Assembly (NCBI GenBank): GCA_937967875.1
Contig: CALBTQ010000387.1
Span: 1-9,091, forward strand
Length of the DNA stretch: 9,091 nucleotides
Direction of reading: 5' to 3'
From: an uncultured Pseudomonadota bacterium
GTDB lineage: Bacteria; Lernaellota; Lernaellaia; Lernaellales; Lernaellaceae
Every line of letters starts with the position of its first letter. Positions within the stretch are counted from its first letter, which is position 1. Positions 1-6,426 of the stretch are shown here, one piece after another. A model generated the notes under the pieces. That model worked only from the letters and a program-made list of their open reading frames with translations. It was not told the origin of the DNA and did not search any database. Both the position numbers and the translations under genes were made by a program.

Positions 1-44
1 ATCGTATTCGGTGACTGGAGTTCAGACGTGTGCTCTTCCGATCT
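1..44 (-). other. Illumina TruSeq index adapter (artefact)
   Basis: Not genomic. Read on the minus strand, it starts with the universal adapter core AGATCGGAAGAGC, continues through the TruSeq index-read primer site, and ends with an 8-base index (CGAATACG, complement of 3-10) and two bases of the following constant region. Genomic sequence begins at 45. The same adapter closes the other end of the window in inverted orientation. Confidence 0.98.
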
Positions 45-1319
45 CACCGAGGAAACCACGCCTTCGAGATTGATCACGAACTCGACGAAGACGCGCCCGG
101 AAAGATCGGGGCGCTCGCGCAGCCGCCGCTCGAAGCAGGTTTTGAACGCGCCGACGTTGGCGTTGAACACCGCGCCGACGACCTTCTGATTCAAATGGCC
201 GCCGGAAGCGCCGGTGCCCAGCGCGCTGTCGCTCAGTTGCATGTACACCTGCCGCTGCTCGCGACCGCCGATCTCGACCGACGAGAGGTTGCCCAGGTTG
301 AAGTCGAGTTCGCCGACGCGCAGGCTCTGGCCCGGCTTGACGCCGCCGCGCGTGCCGCGAAATTCGCGGTGGTTGCTGGCCACGTCGATGCCCAGTTTTT
401 TTAAAGCGGCCAGCGCTTCCTCGTCCAAGCCCTTGAGGCGATCCACGCCGCCGGAATCGACCTGCACATCGGAATTGGCCAATTGATTCGCGCCCGCCTG
501 CGCCTCGCCGGAGGTGATCGAAACGCCCTCGTCGAAAACGAATTCGTTATCGTCGTCGCCGCCCGTCGCGGTCGCGGCTTCGATCGCCAACGGCGTGAGC
601 ACGCCCTGGCTCTGTCCCTGCTCGACGAACCGCGTCATGTCGACGTTCAGATCGATCTGCACATCCGGGCTGAACACGCTGTCGGTCACCGACGGAATCG
701 CGGCGGCGCCCTGTGGCTGCGGTTGGCCCATCGTCACTTCGGCCCGCCGGGCGGCGGTCGCCCATAGATCGACGACCGCGTTGACCGACAGGTTGAACAG
801 TTGCGTCAGATCGTCGGCCAGCGCCCGGTCGTCGCCGACCACCTGGTTGGAAATATTTTCCAGCCGTGGTTGCGCGGTCTTGGCGACCAGCGCCAGAAAC
901 CCGGTGACGTTCCTGATTTCGTGATAGCCGTCGAAGCGAGCCCGGGCGATCGCCGGACTCTGGTCGACTTTGTCGAAGAAAGTCGGCGCGGCCACCGGCT
1001 CGACCGCTTCGGTCACGCTCATGGCCAGCCAGACCAGATTGAACAGGGCCTCGTTTTTATCGGCGCCGCTTTCATGCAGAATGTTCACCGCTTCGTCGAA
1101 ACGCTGCTTGGGCGCGGTCGACTCCTGCGCCGCGGCCCGCTCGACCGCCGCTTGCACGGCGGGCGCGCTCGTATCCAGACGACCGGACAATCCGGCGGGC
1201 GAAAAACGCAGCGCGGCGTCGATGACCCGGATTTGATAGGTGGCGTTCCAACCCTTCGCTTCGGCGGATCCCACGGCAAACAACAACGCAAGCAGAACGA
1301 TCAGAGTTATCCGGCGCAA
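45..1319 (-). CDS. Secreted protein with AgmX/PglI-type C-terminal domain, 3' end missing
   Basis: Encodes at least 425 residues and runs off the contig with no stop codon. I chose the TTG start at 1319-1317 because a strong ribosome site (AAAGGAAG, 1334-1327) lies seven bases upstream and the reading begins with a clean signal peptide: RR, a hydrophobic run (residues 4-17), then a likely cleavage after Ala-Glu-Ala at 21. Residues 22-365 match nothing I recognise; they include an acidic patch (GDDDNEF, about 254-260). From about 370 the sequence has the layout of the AgmX/PglI C-terminal domain of myxobacterial secreted or gliding-related proteins: a Gly-rich entry, a helix with Cys395 in AFKTCFERRL, a proline, then SGRVFVEFVI and a Gly before the next strand. 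The domain is cut shortly before its expected end. It probably acts outside the cytoplasm. It follows sucD by 18 bases, so co-transcription with sucCD is likely. Function unknown; family assignment is from pattern memory. Confidence 0.85.
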
Positions 1320-1326
1320 GGGGCGA

Positions 1327-1334
1327 CTTCCTTT
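1327..1334 (-). promoter_or_regulatory. Ribosome binding site that sets a TTG start
   Basis: On the minus strand this reads AAAGGAAG, seven bases before the TTG codon at 1319-1317 and just after the sucD stop codon (1340-1338). No ATG or GTG close by offers a comparable match followed by a signal peptide, so this site supports the TTG start. Confidence 0.7.
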
Positions 1335-1337
1335 CGT

Positions 1338-2213
1338 TTAAAGACCGGCCAGCACATCCTTGACGGTCAAACCGATTTGCGAGGGATCCTGCACCACATG
1401 AACCCCCGCGGCCTGCAGCGCCTCCAGTTTAGCATGAGCCGTACCCTTTCCGCCAGAAATGATCGCCCCGGCGTGTCCCATCCGTTTTCCCGGCGGCGCC
1501 GACAGTCCGGCGACGAAGGAAACGACGGGCTTGGTCACGTTCAGGCCGATGTACTCGGCGGCGGTTTCCTCGGCCTGCCCGCCGATCTCGCCGATCATCA
1601 AGACGACCTTGGTCTCCGGGTCGTGCTCGAAGGCCTTGAGGCAGTCGACGAAATCGGTGCCGATCACCGCGTCGCCGCCGATGCCCAGGCACGTCGACTG
1701 GCCGATGCCCAGCTTCGTTAATTGCGACACCACCTCGTAGGTGAGAGTTCCGCTGCGGCTGATCACCCCGACGTTTCCCGGCAGATGAATGTGCCCCGGC
1801 AAAATGCCGACCTTCGCCTGCCCCGGCGTGATGATGCCCGGGCAATTGGGGCCGATCACCCGCGTCGCCGCGCAAGTCACCTCGTGCATGACCTTGAGCA
1901 TCTCCATGGTGGGGATGCCGTCGGTGATGCACACGATCAATTCGAGGCCCGCGTCGGTGCCTTCGAGAATCGCATCGGGCGCGAAATCGGGCGGCACGAA
2001 AATCAAGCTGGTGTTCGCGCCGGTTTCCGCGACCGCCTCGGCGACGGTGTTGAACACGGGCACCTCGTCCATCTTCTGCCCGCCCTTGCCCGGCGTGACG
2101 CCGGCGACCACCTGCGTGCCGTAGGCGATACACTGGCGCGTGTGGAAGCTTCCCTCGCGGCCGGTAATGCCCTGCACAACCACCCGCGTGTTTTTATCGA
2201 CAAAAATGCTCAT
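1338..2213 (-). CDS. sucD: Succinyl-CoA synthetase, alpha subunit
   Basis: Alpha subunit of the ligase that interconverts succinyl-CoA plus nucleoside diphosphate and phosphate with succinate, CoA and the triphosphate, the substrate-level phosphorylation step of the citric acid cycle. It carries the CoA-binding fold and the phosphorylated histidine. Visible motifs: the CoA-binding Rossmann segment [10 protein letters not shown] (residues 15-24), PGKGG (41-45), GPNCPGI (121-127), the family signatures SRSGTLTYE (152-160) and [12 protein letters not shown] (177-188), and the active-site His247 in GKRMGHAGA. At 291 residues it is full length (E. coli about 289). Its ATG overlaps the sucC stop by four bases (ATGA at 2213-2210), implying translational coupling and 1:1 subunit production. 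The AgmX-tailed gene follows 18 bases downstream. Confidence 0.98.
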   Translation of the reverse strand: MSIFVDKNTRVVVQGITGREGSFHTRQCIAYGTQVVAGVTPGKGGQKMDEVPVFNTVAEAVAETGANTSLIFVPPDFAPDAILEGTDAGLELIVCITDGIPTMEMLKVMHEVTCAATRVIGPNCPGIITPGQAKVGILPGHIHLPGNVGVISRSGTLTYEVVSQLTKLGIGQSTCLGIGGDAVIGTDFVDCLKAFEHDPETKVVLMIGEIGGQAEETAAEYIGLNVTKPVVSFVAGLSAPPGKRMGHAGAIISGGKGTAHAKLEALQAAGVHVVQDPSQIGLTVKDVLAGL

Positions 2214-3382
2214 CGGTTACCTCCGGGCAAGACGGCGACGACCTTGCGGGCCGCTTCGGCCAGCCCGTCGGCCAAGATGAATTTGTGGGACGATTCGGCG
2301 AGCATGCGCCGTCCTTCTTCGGCGTTGGTGCCCTCGATGCGCACGACGACCGGCATGTTCACTTTCACCTCCTTCATCGCCTCAAGGATGCCGAGCGCGA
2401 CCATGTCGCCGCGCACGATGCCGCCGAAGATGTTGATCAACAGGGCTTTGACGTGACGATCGGCGGTGAGCAGCTTGAAGGCCTTGACCACGTTTTCCTT
2501 GTTCGCGCTGCCTTTGATGTCCAGAAAATTCGCCGGCTCGCCGCCGTATTGCTTGATCACGTCCATCGTGGCCATCGCCAAACCGGCGCCGTTGACCATG
2601 CAGCCGATCTGCCCGTCGAGCTTGACGTAATCGACGCCGTAACGACGGGCCAGAATCTCCAGGTTGTTTTCCTCTTCGAAATCGCGCAGCCGGCGCAATT
2701 CGGGATGGCGCGGCAGGGCGTTGTCGTCGATGTCCATTTTCGCGTCGACGCACAACAGGCTGCCCTCGTGGGTCAGCACGAGCGGATTGACTTCGATGAG
2801 CGTGCAATCCTTTTCCATGAACAGGCGGTGCAAATTGGTGATGATCCGCGCGCATTCCCGCGCCAGCCGTCCGCGAAAACCCAACCCGTAAGCGATCTTG
2901 CGCGCGGTGTAGGGAAACAATTGGCAATTGTACTGCGCGTGCTCGAGTTGGATTTTTTCCGGCTGCTCGTCGGCCACCTGCTCGATGTCCATGCCGCCGG
3001 CGGTGCTGGCCATGATCGCCAGACGCTTGACCTTGCGATCGACCAGAATGGCCAGGTAGTACTCTTTGTCGATATTCACAGCGGCCGAAACAAGGATCTT
3101 CTTGATTTGCTTGCCTTCCGGGCCGGTCTGTTTGGTCACCAGCGTTTGACCCAACATATTTTCGGCGATTTCCGCGACTTCGTCCGGCGAATGCGCCAAT
3201 TTAACGCCGCCGGCCTTGCCGCGTCCGCCGGCGTGGATCTGCGCCTTAACCACAAATGTATCACCGCCGACCTCCAGCGCCGCGTCGTAGGATTCCCAAT
3301 GGCTGGACAAGGCCACTCCCTTGGGCACCGGAACGTCGTATTTGGCGAACAGCTCCTTGGCTTGATATTCGTGAATTTTCAC
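2210..3382 (-). CDS. sucC: Succinyl-CoA synthetase, beta subunit
   Basis: Nucleotide- and succinate-binding subunit of succinyl-CoA synthetase, 390 residues (E. coli 388). The N-terminal ATP-grasp domain shows [11 protein letters not shown] (2-12), Lys46 in the [18 protein letters not shown] region (43-60), MASTAGG (124-130), and the metal-binding EVNPLV (197-202) and DAKMD (213-217). The C-terminal ligase domain shows [13 protein letters not shown] (258-270), GGEPANFLD (280-288) and [10 protein letters not shown] (317-326). Residue 20 is proline, as in the E. coli ATP-using enzyme; from memory the GTP-specific mammalian enzyme has Gln there, so ADP/ATP use is more likely. Residue 290 is Lys where E. 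coli has Gly (DVGGGA becomes DIKGSA). The start is GTG at 3382-3380 with AGGA (3394-3391) eight bases upstream. The 113-base gap to the HU/IHF gene shows no convincing terminator or strong promoter, so sucC may have a weak promoter there or be partly read through from upstream. Confidence 0.98.
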   Translation of the reverse strand: MKIHEYQAKELFAKYDVPVPKGVALSSHWESYDAALEVGGDTFVVKAQIHAGGRGKAGGVKLAHSPDEVAEIAENMLGQTLVTKQTGPEGKQIKKILVSAAVNIDKEYYLAILVDRKVKRLAIMASTAGGMDIEQVADEQPEKIQLEHAQYNCQLFPYTARKIAYGLGFRGRLARECARIITNLHRLFMEKDCTLIEVNPLVLTHEGSLLCVDAKMDIDDNALPRHPELRRLRDFEEENNLEILARRYGVDYVKLDGQIGCMVNGAGLAMATMDVIKQYGGEPANFLDIKGSANKENVVKAFKLLTADRHVKALLINIFGGIVRGDMVALGILEAMKEVKVNMPVVVRIEGTNAEEGRRMLAESSHKFILADGLAEAARKVVAVLPGGNR

Positions 3383-3495
3383 TTTCTTGATCCTGCGTTG
3401 TGAATTTTGGTTGCACGAGGTTTTTGAACGAACTTTTATTTACAGCAGATCGCAGTCGTGAGCAACGGAAAACGAGAGGAAAAGTCGTGTCGGAA

Positions 3496-3780
3496 TCAGT
3501 TTTCGCTCAGGTTTACACGCTGACGTAATTCTTTACCGACTTTGAAATAGGGCAACCGTTTGGGCGGCACGTTGATCGCTTCTTTCGTTTTAGGATTGCG
3601 GCCGGTGTATTGTTTGTATTCTTTATTGACGAAGCTACCGAAGCCGCGAATCTCGATACGATTTCCTTTTATCAGTTCTTCGGTCATCATATCGAAAATC
3701 AGATCCACCACTTCCGTGGCACGTTTCAGAGTGATGCCTGCCTGTTTGGACAGCGCTTCAATCAGATCTGATTTGTTCAT
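3496..3780 (-). CDS. HU/IHF-family nucleoid DNA-bending protein
   Basis: A 94-residue DNA-binding protein that would act as a homo- or heterodimer, bending DNA with two beta arms. The N-terminal helices start MNKSDLIEAL. The family signature runs IEIRGFGSF (42-50) through YTGRNPKT (58-65), with the arm-tip proline P63 that intercalates between bases, and ends with LPYFKVGKELRQRV (76-89). The IRGFGSF form is IHF-like, but the arm resembles the HU/IHF proteins of deltaproteobacteria, so I do not assign HU versus IHF alpha or beta. Earlier in-frame ATGs exist at 3834, 3798 and 3786. I reject them because GAGGGGG (3793-3787) sits six bases before 3780 and the likely transcription start lies downstream of 3834. 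The gene is clearly AT-richer than sucCD or the HemL-like gene. Confidence 0.95.
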   Translation of the reverse strand: MNKSDLIEALSKQAGITLKRATEVVDLIFDMMTEELIKGNRIEIRGFGSFVNKEYKQYTGRNPKTKEAINVPPKRLPYFKVGKELRQRVNLSEN

Positions 3781-3786
3781 ACCCAT

Positions 3787-3793
3787 CCCCCTC
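3787..3793 (-). promoter_or_regulatory. Ribosome binding site fixing the HU/IHF start
   Basis: GAGGGGG on the minus strand, six bases upstream of the ATG at 3780-3778. The in-frame ATG at 3786 directly abuts this site, too close for initiation, so translation most likely starts at 3780. Confidence 0.75.
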
Positions 3794-3825
3794 GTCAGCA
3801 TAGGTTTTTCTGAGTTATCGCTTTT

Positions 3826-3855
3826 ATTGTGCATAGTTAGCCATTATCCTGTCAA
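3826..3855 (-). promoter_or_regulatory. Sigma70-type promoter for the HU/IHF gene
   Basis: Minus strand: a perfect -35 TTGACA (3855-3850), an 18-base spacer, then a -10 CACAAT (3831-3826; four of six matches). Transcription would start near 3819, leaving a leader of about 38 bases before the ATG. The upstream flank is strongly AT-rich (A/T runs at 3861-3890), like an UP element. No operator is evident. Confidence 0.5.
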
Positions 3856-4111
3856 GCGGTAAACTAATTTATTTTTTGAATTTTTTTTGTCCGATTATAA
3901 ACGTTCTTTTAAACTCCTGCGTTTATGAAAGTATACACTCTAAATAACGATCGAATCCGCAACTTGTTTTCTAAACGCAACATATTGGAATCACTTCTTA
4001 TTTTACCCTAACCATCCAATTCGACATGTACACCGGTTTCCGAAAAAAAAATGAAAAAACTGTCAATAAAATCAATCAACTGGCACATGCGGATGAATCA
4101 AAAAAGAAAAA
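3856..4111. other. AT-rich gene-free region between HU/IHF gene and tRNA
   Basis: About 250 bases, much AT-richer than the flanking genes, with no credible coding frame. It holds the presumed upstream element of the HU/IHF promoter, a weak inverted repeat (ATAAACG at 3897-3903 and CGTTTAT at 3920-3926, 16-base loop), and A-runs at 4100-4105 and 4107-4111. On the minus strand those A-runs are a T-tract directly after the tRNA and probably end its transcript. I see no integrase fragment, transposon end or repeated tRNA 3' end here. Confidence 0.7.
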
Positions 4112-4185
4112 CGCCCCCAGCAGGACTTGAACCTGCGGCACCCGGATTAGGAATCCGGTGCTCTATCCGCCTGAGCTATGGGGGC
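4112..4185 (-). tRNA. tRNA-Arg (anticodon CCT, reads AGG)
   Basis: A complete 74-base cloverleaf on the minus strand. The acceptor stem pairs GCCCCCA with TGGGGGC (seven pairs), followed by a G discriminator. The D arm contains TAGCTCAGGCGGATAGAGC, and the anticodon stem CCGGA/TCCGG encloses the loop TTCCTAA with anticodon CCT at 4151-4149. The T arm is GCAGG-TTCAAGT-CCTGC. CCA is not encoded, so it would be added by nucleotidyltransferase. A T-tract follows at once (4111-4100). The HemL-like gene ends 57 bases upstream on the same strand. Confidence 0.97.
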
Positions 4186-4219
4186 GCAAGCGCCGATAAA
4201 CTGCCACGCCCGCCCCCAT
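4178..4219. repeat. Inverted repeat pairing the tRNA 5' end with its leader
   Basis: ATGGGGGCG at 4178-4186 and CGCCCCCAT at 4211-4219 are perfect nine-base complements. One arm is the 5' acceptor strand of the tRNA; the other lies in the upstream leader and therefore repeats the tRNA's own 3' acceptor strand. A smaller hairpin, GGCG-CTTG-CGCC on the minus strand (4194-4183), also takes in the first three tRNA bases. Confidence 0.7.
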
Positions 4220-4227
4220 TCTGTCAA
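4195..4227 (-). promoter_or_regulatory. Possible tRNA promoter
   Basis: Minus strand: a perfect -35 TTGACA (4227-4222). The best-placed -10 is TTTATC (4200-4195), but the spacer is 21 bases, longer than normal; with an 18-base spacer the -10 would be the poor CAGTTT. The tRNA may instead be processed from the HemL-like gene's transcript. Confidence 0.25.
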
Positions 4228-4242
4228 GCAAAGGATCGCGGT

Positions 4243-5517
4243 TCAACGCGCCTTTTTGAAGGCTTTTCCCGCCGCCTGAATCGTCGCGGCCACCTGTTCG
4301 TCGGTATGCGCCGCGCTCAGGAACCAGACGCCCCAGGGCGACGTCGGCAGATAGATCGACTGCTCCAGCATCGCATGGAAAAAGCGGGCGAAACGTTCGG
4401 CGTCGACGGCGCGCGCCGAAGCCAGATTCCACACGGCATGATCGGCAAAGAACAGCGACATCATCGAGCCGGCGCGGTTGATTTGCACGTCGACGCGTTT
4501 TTGCGCCGCCAGGTCCCGCAACCCCTCTTCCAGGCGGGCCGATTTTTGTTCGAGGTCGTCATAAATCGATTCGGTGAGCAAATCCAGCACCGTCAGGCCC
4601 ACGCTCATCGCCATGGGATTGCCCGAATACGCACTTCGTTGCGCCACCGTTCCCAGCGGCTCCAACTGATTCATGATCTCCGCGGCGCCGCCGAAAGCGC
4701 CGATGGGCAGGCCGCCGCCGATGATCTTCCCCAGGCAGGTCAGATCGGGCGCGACGCCGTACAGCGCCTGCGCGCCGCCGAGACCGACGCGAAAGCCGGA
4801 GGTCACCTCATCGAAAATCAACAGCGCGCCGTGCCGGCTGCACAGATCGCGCAGGCCGGGCAGAAAACCGACAACCGGCGGCACGACGCCCATGCCGGCC
4901 GCAACCGGCTCGACGATCACCGCGGCGATCCGGTCCGTGTATTTCTCGAACAGCTTGCGCACGCCTTCCAGGTCGTTGTAATCGGCAATGAGCGTGTCTT
5001 GCGCCGTGCCGGCGGGCACGCCCAAGCGATCACCCTCGCCGCGTTCCGCGCCGTAACGTATCAGAAACGGATCGGCGTTGCCGTGATCGCTGCCGGCGAA
5101 AAGGACGATCTTTTCCCGCCCGGTCACGCCGCGCGCCAGGCGAATCGCGCTGGTGGTCGCTTCCGTTTCGGAATTCACAAAGCGCAATTTTTTTATGGAG
5201 GGCATCATTTCGACGATCTTCTTGGCCAGTTTGACCTCGATGCCGCTGTTGGCGCCCAAGGTCGTGCCGCGCGTGGCCGACAGTTTCATTGTGGAAACAA
5301 TCTGCGGATGCGCGTGCCCGAGAATCAGCGGCCCGCTGGATCCCATGTAATCGAGGTAAACGTTCTCGTCATGGTCGGTGATGCGCGCTCCGTCGCCGGC
5401 CAGCATGTAAATCGGCGTTCCGCCGACCTGATCGAACGATCGCATCGACGGACCTGCGCCCGCGCCCAATACGTCTTGCGCCCGCTTATAAAACTTTTCG
5501 CTCCATTCGTGATTCAT
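4243..5517 (-). CDS. HemL-family class III PLP enzyme (glutamate-1-semialdehyde aminomutase-like), atypical active site
   Basis: A 424-residue fold-type I PLP enzyme that aligns with HemL from end to end (HemL converts glutamate-1-semialdehyde to 5-aminolevulinate for tetrapyrroles). The PLP machinery is present: Lys264 in LGKIIGGGLPIGAFGG (262-277), Asp236 in FDEV, Arg26 in PSMRSF, EPVAAGMGVVPP (203-214) and SAAHTDE (401-407). Several positions that are nearly fixed in HemL differ: GSWGP is GSSGP (59-63), GAPTE is GANSG (88-92), NSGTEA is NSETEA (115-120), YHGHAD is DHGNAD (144-149), DEVMTGFR is DEVTSGFR, GTLSGNP is SAYSGNP (295-301) and PSxFEAGF is TSPWGVWF (392-399). The lid loop after HGNAD is a few residues short and lacks the GSG/SPGVP pattern. 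Family membership is firm; true aminomutase activity is doubtful, and a different amino substrate is plausible. No other haem gene is nearby. GGGAGG (5530-5525) lies seven bases before the ATG. Confidence 0.88.
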   Translation of the reverse strand: MNHEWSEKFYKRAQDVLGAGAGPSMRSFDQVGGTPIYMLAGDGARITDHDENVYLDYMGSSGPLILGHAHPQIVSTMKLSATRGTTLGANSGIEVKLAKKIVEMMPSIKKLRFVNSETEATTSAIRLARGVTGREKIVLFAGSDHGNADPFLIRYGAERGEGDRLGVPAGTAQDTLIADYNDLEGVRKLFEKYTDRIAAVIVEPVAAGMGVVPPVVGFLPGLRDLCSRHGALLIFDEVTSGFRVGLGGAQALYGVAPDLTCLGKIIGGGLPIGAFGGAAEIMNQLEPLGTVAQRSAYSGNPMAMSVGLTVLDLLTESIYDDLEQKSARLEEGLRDLAAQKRVDVQINRAGSMMSLFFADHAVWNLASARAVDAERFARFFHAMLEQSIYLPTSPWGVWFLSAAHTDEQVAATIQAAGKAFKKAR

Positions 5518-5826
5518 TTTCCCGCCTCCCGGTATTTTTCTGTGGTTCGTCCCATAGGGGCAAGGTAATCACGATTCGGTCGAGGGGAATCGGTGGAGGA
5601 ATTTCAACGCCGGCTTTGCCGACGCCGCGGCCTGCAGGAACGCCGGGAAGATGATCCCGACTCACTCATCAGCGATTTTCGTTTGCTCGTGGAACGCGTG
5701 ATCGGCATCAATTCCCGCCGATCGGCCTGCTTTCTTGTCCCGTGGTATTCGCATACCAATTTCTTTTTCCCTTGTCCATCGGAATTTACGTTTAACTACA
5801 ACGATTATTTGAAACAACGAAAAGAA

Positions 5827-5849
5827 GTGAAAAAAATTGATTTTTTCAC
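5827..5849. repeat. AT-rich hairpin
   Basis: GTGAAAAAA (5827-5835) and TTTTTTCAC (5841-5849) are perfect nine-base complements around a five-base loop (ATTGA), with a short T-run after it (CTTTTTCC). It could be a weak bidirectional terminator or a protein-binding site. The stem is too poor in G/C for a confident intrinsic terminator. Confidence 0.5.
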
Positions 5850-5868
5850 GAACTTTTTCCGTTCATAA

Positions 5869-5893
5869 CTTGTCTGTATCTTGACAGAACAAG
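5869..5893. repeat. Inverted repeat over the -35 box (possible operator)
   Basis: CTTGTCTGT (5869-5877) pairs with ACAGAACAAG (5884-5893), leaving one unpaired A and a six-base centre. The right arm overlaps the TTGACA at 5881-5886, where a repressor would block polymerase. No regulator gene is in the window. Confidence 0.4.
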
Positions 5894-5909
5894 GACGCTG
5901 GTCTACCGT
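5881..5909 (+). promoter_or_regulatory. Sigma70-type promoter for the export operon
   Basis: A perfect -35 TTGACA (5881-5886), a 17-base spacer and a -10 TACCGT (5904-5909; three of six matches). Transcription would begin near 5916, about 30 bases before the ATG at 5946. The strong -35 with a weak -10 suits a regulated promoter. It is the only candidate before four closely spaced plus-strand genes. Confidence 0.45.
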
Positions 5910-5945
5910 GATTCCGCTTTTCTACCAGGCGAAAGGAGAAGGCGT

Positions 5946-6380
5946 ATGCCCAAAAAAGCGCTCGTGCCGCTGCTGCTGATCGCCGCATTGGCCTTGCTGG
6001 GAATGGGCGATAACGGGCTGACCGGGTCCGACACTCCGCGCACGCCGGCCAAGAATTTCACCGGCACCGTCGTGGATCGCTCGATGACGACGCTGCACGT
6101 AAGTCATATGCATTGCGAAGGAAAAACCTCGGTCAAAGGGTACCTGGGAGAGATGCGCATCACACTCGATTTCGCCAAGATCAAGCAAGTCGAGTTTTAT
6201 CCGGGGACGGCCGGATACACGTGGGGCCAGGTGACCTTCCGCGAGGGCGAGGATAAGAAACTGCGCTTCAAGAGTTTAGCGCGTTGTTACGGGATGGCGG
6301 AAATGGGACAGGTCATGGTCCGCGTCAAGGATCTCAAGCGAATTACCTTCGACGACCAGCAACCGCAGCAGGATCAATAA
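5946..6380 (+). CDS. Small secreted beta-rich protein of unknown function
   Basis: A 144-residue protein with a clear signal peptide (MPKK, hydrophobic 5-19, likely cleavage near residue 21) and no lipobox cysteine, so it should be released into the periplasm. A short polar linker is followed by alternating strand-like segments: FTGTVVD (38-44), TTLHVSH (48-54), EMRITLDFAKIKQVEF (69-84), GQVTFREG (94-101), KLRFKSL (105-111) and VMVRVKDLKRITF (123-135), ending in a Gln/Asp-rich tail. Two cysteines (C57, C114) could form a disulfide. The layout, a strand-rich core with RCYGMAEMG before a final strand, resembles small exported proteins I recall from Desulfuromonas/Geobacter-type bacteria; I cannot name a family. 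AAAGGAG (5932-5938) sits seven bases before the ATG. It is first in the apparent operon with the MacAB-like genes, 46 bases upstream of the adaptor, so it may assist or be handled by that exporter. Confidence 0.85.
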   Translation: MPKKALVPLLLIAALALLGMGDNGLTGSDTPRTPAKNFTGTVVDRSMTTLHVSHMHCEGKTSVKGYLGEMRITLDFAKIKQVEFYPGTAGYTWGQVTFREGEDKKLRFKSLARCYGMAEMGQVMVRVKDLKRITFDDQQPQQDQ

Positions 6381-6426
6381 CCGACCCGCATTTCCCTTTC
6401 CCCGCCGGCGAAGGGTGAAATCAAAC

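Larger units (their letters stand above)
5518..5945. other. Divergent intergenic region
   Basis: 428 bases between divergently transcribed genes. The left part (to about 5750) has base composition near the genome average; the right part (5755-5880) is AT-rich. It holds the HemL-like gene's ribosome site (5530-5525), two inverted repeats (5827-5849, 5869-5893) and the putative rightward promoter (5881-5909). For the leftward gene only weak promoter-like sequence is seen (TTGCCC near 5558, no good -10). A GTG-started frame at 5593-5868 would encode 91 residues; I do not call it a gene because it loses codon bias in its AT-rich second half and resembles nothing known. Confidence 0.6.

Noticed and set aside
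30..404. Plus-strand frame starting MLFRSH
   Set aside because: Its start codon lies inside the adapter and it is antisense to the AgmX-tailed gene.
801..1721. 306-codon plus-strand frame
   Set aside because: It is antisense to the AgmX-tailed gene and sucD, crosses the gene boundary and has no protein-like motifs.
2285..3403. 372-codon plus-strand frame
   Set aside because: It is the antisense of sucC, whose motifs are complete; the translated sequence has the His/Asp/Arg-rich look of a shadow frame.
3781..3834. 18-residue N-terminal extension of the HU/IHF protein
   Set aside because: The upstream ATG lies at the promoter -10 region, before the likely transcription start, and family members begin at MNKSDLI.
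3897..3926. Seven-base inverted repeat as a terminator or operator
   Set aside because: The stem is short and AT-rich, the loop is 16 bases, and it could arise by chance in this AT-rich stretch.
4051..5568. 505-codon plus-strand frame
   Set aside because: It runs antisense through the tRNA and the HemL-like gene; GC-rich codon bias keeps the opposite frame open.
5593..5868. GTG-started 91-residue frame in the divergent intergenic region
   Set aside because: A GAGGGG lies five bases upstream, but the codon bias is lost in the AT-rich second half, the frame covers the hairpin at 5827-5849, and the product (many Arg then many Phe) resembles nothing known.
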